Shown here piece after piece: positions 17,613-20,409 of a stretch of 20,409 nucleotides of DNA. A model generated the notes under the pieces. It was not told the DNA's origin, searched no databases, and saw only the letters and a list, made by a program, of their open reading frames with translations. The stretch's first letter is position 1; every line of letters begins with the position of its first letter. The translations under genes and the position numbers were made by a program. Source of the stretch: Silene noctiflora (lineage: Eukaryota > Streptophyta > Magnoliopsida > Caryophyllales > Caryophyllaceae); assembly GCA_009801015.1 (NCBI GenBank), contig VHZZ01000299.1, positions 157,030 through 177,438 of the forward strand. Reading direction: 5' to 3'.

Positions 17613-18371
17613 CTGCAAAAGTGTTCAAAGCAAAAGGAATTAATGAAAAAAACCTAATAACTAGTCATGTGTTGGGTCATTATCTTTATAAAAGCTGAGA
17701 GTAGGTTTCCTTTTTGGATTTTTTCCAAGTCTTTAATGTTTTGACAACAATTTAATATTGGAATTCCACAAGACCGAAAATTTGGTGGGATCTCGCATCA
17801 TTTTGGGATGAGATTTCTTGATGCACTTTTTATCTTTGATTTAGAGACAGGATAAGTAGGTAAAGAAGGAATATTTTTAGATTCAGATACTCTGATCTTT
17901 CCGATTAAACTAGCTATATTTGGTGTTGAAAGAACTTGACTACGTATTTGATACTCAAGACAAACTATATGTGCAACTTTTCTTGAGTTTCAACGTCGGT
18001 TGATAAGCATGGTACATAAACATTACATAATGTAAGCTAGTGACAACATTTGCTTAATCACAACTCACAATTTCACATGCATGATCAAATGTAATGCCGT
18101 GTATTAGGGGGTTCAGTATATACATAAGGGGGCCAACAATCTTCTTACACCCTCGCTATTTTTTAAGTTACGTATACAAAATATTCTTTTTCTCTAATTA
18201 TTGTTTTGGCGTCTCAACTTGACATTTAAAACATGACGTCTCAGATCTATTACACGACCCTGATCATGTATGATTTGTGTATGTTGTATAGTTTTATACT
18301 ATTATGTCGTATTTTGACACCTGAAAAGTGGAGCAATTGAGTAGCTATATATTTTAGTAGGATGGATATAC
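17613..18371 (-). other. Probable intron in the 3' UTR of the RADIALIS-like gene
   Basis: The donor TAAAG|GTATAT (18372/18371) lies nine bases after the stop codon and pairs with the acceptor at 17613, giving 759 bases. An intron at or just after the stop is my recollection for some RAD-like genes, so this is an inference. Confidence 0.45.
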
Positions 18372-18380
18372 CTTTAGTAA

Positions 18381-18650
18381 TCATTGAAACCCGTGGAGTT
18401 TCCTTGAGGATGGCTTGTAGTTGGGAAAGGGAACTTGACCCTCTTCAATCATTTTGATGTCAGCTACGAGGATTTCATAATGCCTCTTGACTTCCTCAAC
18501 TGATTTCCCATCCACAAACCTTGCAACATTCTGCCAGCGGTCTTTTGTGTCCTTGTCATACAAAGCAAGCGCCCTTTCGAAATCCTTGTTCTGCTGTGCA
18601 GTCCATGTCGAGCTGAAGTTCCTACCAGGGCGGTGAAAGTTTGATGACAT
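18381..18650 (-). CDS. RADIALIS-like SANT/MYB protein
   Basis: The protein has 89 residues, the usual size for this family. A single SANT domain covers about 12-65, with Trp16 and Trp39 as core residues. The diagnostic run [16 protein letters not shown] and [20 protein letters not shown] is followed by VPFPNY (73-78). These proteins have one MYB-type repeat and no activation domain. Antirrhinum RAD acts by competing for partner proteins of larger MYB factors (DRIF type), and relatives affect floral asymmetry, cell expansion and early light responses. The start is ATG 18650, giving [10 protein letters not shown]; the frame stays open to 18665 but only with a TTG. The short end after PNY ([11 protein letters not shown]) is typically variable. 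A TATA box lies about 130 bases upstream. The exact paralogue is not assigned. Confidence 0.93.
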   Translation of the reverse strand: MSSNFHRPGRNFSSTWTAQQNKDFERALALYDKDTKDRWQNVARFVDGKSVEEVKRHYEILVADIKMIEEGQVPFPNYKPSSRKLHGFQ

Positions 18651-18782
18651 TATATAGGAAATCAAAAAATAATATTTAGTATAATCCTTGGACAGGGGAA
18701 TTATAGGAAAGATGTAATTGATGTAGTGACTTGAATTGGAGGCTTCGTTTTTTGTTGAGAGTTGTTTGGATTGAACGCTACT

Positions 18783-18789
18783 TATAAAG
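18783..18789 (-). promoter_or_regulatory. TATA box of the RADIALIS-like gene
   Basis: CTTTATAAG on the minus strand lies about 133 bases upstream of the start codon, so transcription would begin near 18750-18760, giving a leader of about 105 bases. Confidence 0.5.
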
Positions 18790-18799
18790 AGGAAGAAAG

Positions 18800-19810
18800 G
18801 GTGGCATTAGAGAAGAGAGATAAGAGTGTGTGAGAGAGCCAGTTGGCGAATATGGTATCAGCTAAAAGGTGGTGAAAACGAATGACTAATCGTATTTCAA
18901 ACCACACGATCGAAATTCCATTGGAGAAGCATAGCAAGAGAGCACAAGAACAAAAGAGAAGAGAATCACTTTGTAAAGGATGGTAAGAGAAAAAGGGAAT
19001 CTCTTCTTGAGTCTATGACTCTGACTCTATGAACTATGTATTTTCCAGGAAGAACCTCCTTTTATCACAGGGGAAAACTGTTTGATTTTATTTTTTTATT
19101 CTTTTCTCTTAGGAAAATTAATCGAGTCTCTGGGAAAAGCCTTTCACTAAGTAGAGGTAAGGTTGTGTACCTTTGAACCTTCTATAGCGCTATTCTTGCC
19201 GAATTCAGTCTCTCCTTGTCAAAGCGTTCTTGCTAAAAAAATTCACGCTTAGGTAGCGAATGATGCGTGATCAAGTAAGATAACAGTACCAACAGTCAGT
19301 TTTCAACGCCTAAGAAGTCTCCAATAGGACAAAAATGGATAAGGGACCTGTTTTCTTTTCATTTCCTTTTCTGTTAACATCAAAATTAAGCAAATTTGCT
19401 TATATTTGCAAATGTGACGTGAAACTGAATTTTATTTATTTCTACTACTTATTTATTTTTATTTTTTTTTCAGATTGTGACAAGTGAATATATTCTGTCC
19501 CTTTTATAGAAAAACAAGTTTTTTCAACCTTGTCAGATTTGTTATTATGTGGCAAACAATCATTCCAAGATTCCATGAATACATCTTTTGCACTCTTGTC
19601 TCTTGGTTTTAAAAAACCTATTTTAAGCTAATTTGAATCAAACCTTACTATAGTTGGCAAGGTTTTGACTGAACTTGAGCCAAACCCGAGATCCGACCAC
19701 TTCGACCGTGCTCATTTACCGCCCTTATTTTAACTTTTCTTGTATACTTGATGTTATGCACATATACTCTAAAGGATAAAGGAAAGATCTTATCCGAGGA
19801 AGAAGAAGGT
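18800..19810. other. Upstream region of the RADIALIS-like gene and intergenic DNA
   Basis: No gene is visible. It includes an A/G-rich stretch (18790-18840), T-rich runs near 19080-19100 and 19430-19470, and a 16-bp perfect palindrome, TAAGCAAATTTGCTTA (19387-19402). The promoter of the RAD-like gene should lie in the first few hundred bases. Confidence 0.4.
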
Positions 19811-20034
19811 TGTGACGTGACAGAAAGTCACNGTCCTAAAGTCAAATATGCCCCGTCTGCTACACACGGCCTCAATAACATTCGACCCCAGGATTAACAC
19901 AACCGCTGCGACTTTGGTGTAGGCAAAGACGCAGATGAGAACAGCCAAGAACGTTGCCAGAATATCTCAGAGAATTGTTAGAGTAAGTAAAGGAGAAAGA
20001 GTGAATTGTTGTGAAAACTGAAAGTAGGAACTGG

Positions 20035-20042
20035 TTTATATA
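20035..20042 (-). promoter_or_regulatory. TATA box of the putative right-edge LTR
   Basis: TATATAAACC on the minus strand is followed by AACAATTCACTCTTTCTCC-type leader sequence. It is a good promoter match, but use is unknown. Confidence 0.45.
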
Positions 20043-20275
20043 GGCATGAAAATGCATAAGATTTAACGAAATTAAGTTTTGGAAAAATAACACTTGAAAT
20101 CAGAACAATCAAGCCCGTAGACTGTTCCAATCAGTCTGGAAGACCACAGCAGTCAATTCCGTAGACGGTACTGTACCAATCAGTCTTGGAAATTACGCCT
20201 TTGAAAAACATAAAAACTTTGTTCCAAAAAATAAAAGGAGCCGATGGCCCGCACCGCAGGTGCTCTACCCAGAGC

Positions 20276-20305
20276 CCGAGCCCGGGCTCGGCACGCGCGC
20301 GCGTG
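20276..20305. repeat. Two adjacent GC-rich perfect palindromes
   Basis: CCGAGCCCGGGCTCGG (20276-20291) is directly followed by CACGCGCGCGCGTG (20292-20305). The second is an alternating purine-pyrimidine run. Both lie within AT-rich surroundings. Confidence 0.8.
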
Positions 20306-20409
20306 TGGCCCAGCCCGAACTCATTAACCTCCACAAAAGGTCTATTCACAAGTTCAAACAAGAAGGTAGTGGTACACATTATAAACCCATAAAACTTGTT
20401 TTATTTTTT

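Larger units (their letters stand above)
19811..20409 (-). mobile_element. Putative LTR, minus strand, cut by the window edge
   Basis: The minus strand shows a GC-rich segment (about 20240-20320), an AT-rich segment, then TATATAAA (20042-20035), and then a CT-rich leader-like stretch. This resembles U3 followed by R in a copia-type LTR. A possible end is the CACGTCACA/TGTGACGTG junction at about 19811, but no target duplication or internal domain is available to confirm it. The open frames 19872-20093 and 20131-20379 lack ATG starts and are read as LTR sequence. One N lies at 19832. Confidence 0.35.

Noticed and set aside
18651..18665. Five-residue upstream extension of the RADIALIS-like protein
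   Set aside because: It would need a TTG start; ATG 18650 is the first in-frame ATG and fits the family length.
1..20409. CRISPR arrays, operons, riboswitches, phage or bacterial defence systems
   Set aside because: The window is plant nuclear DNA; no regularly spaced repeats with unique spacers and no bacterial gene organisation are present.

Overview
This window is nuclear DNA from a flowering plant, most likely a eudicot. The support is AT-rich intergenic DNA, short GT-AG introns, a nuclear-type tRNA-Arg(ACG), remnants of LTR, LINE and hAT-type elements, and three plant gene families: a GRP7-class glycine-rich RNA-binding protein, an AP180/CALM clathrin adaptor with the plant tail layout, and a RADIALIS-like SANT protein. 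Fragments such as ATACGGAGTA hint at Caryophyllales-like repeats, but the species cannot be fixed from the sequence.

Layout. Positions 1-790 hold the 3' end of a decayed minus-strand Ty1/copia element (RNase H, polypurine tract, start of the 3' LTR). Positions 819 to about 3290 look like one long LTR, probably Ty3/gypsy, with its own TATA box, a W-box cluster, a G/T-rich tract and degenerate tandem repeats. Positions 3296-4274 (minus) are a frameshifted TPR-protein pseudogene that keeps a 5'-UTR intron. Head to head with it lies an intact two-exon GRP7-like gene (5247-5867, plus), whose promoter carries evening-element motifs, a telo-box and a TATA box. Positions 6493-7190 hold a short direct repeat and a 5'-truncated LINE-like RNase H fragment with an A-tail.

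Positions 7342-10904 (minus) are the main gene: a two-exon ANTH-domain clathrin assembly protein of 1046 residues. Its disordered tail has grown by about six tandem repeats that multiply FxDxF motifs. Upstream of it lie a 451-bp hAT MITE with a perfect 8-bp target duplication (11497-11947) and a second inverted-repeat element (12684-13446). A tRNA-Arg(ACG) lies at 14101-14173 (minus). Positions 14174-17400 are almost featureless. A RADIALIS-like gene (coding 18381-18650, minus) has an inferred 759-bp intron just after its stop codon. The right edge (about 19811-20409) looks like another minus-strand LTR.

The genes do not form a pathway. The likely roles are RNA regulation (GRP), endocytosis (clathrin adaptor), developmental transcription control (RAD-like) and translation (tRNA), separated by mobile-element debris. 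The observations most worth a second look are the amplified FxDxF array, the clock-type promoter and repeated 3'-UTR motif of the GRP gene, and the two inverted-repeat elements.
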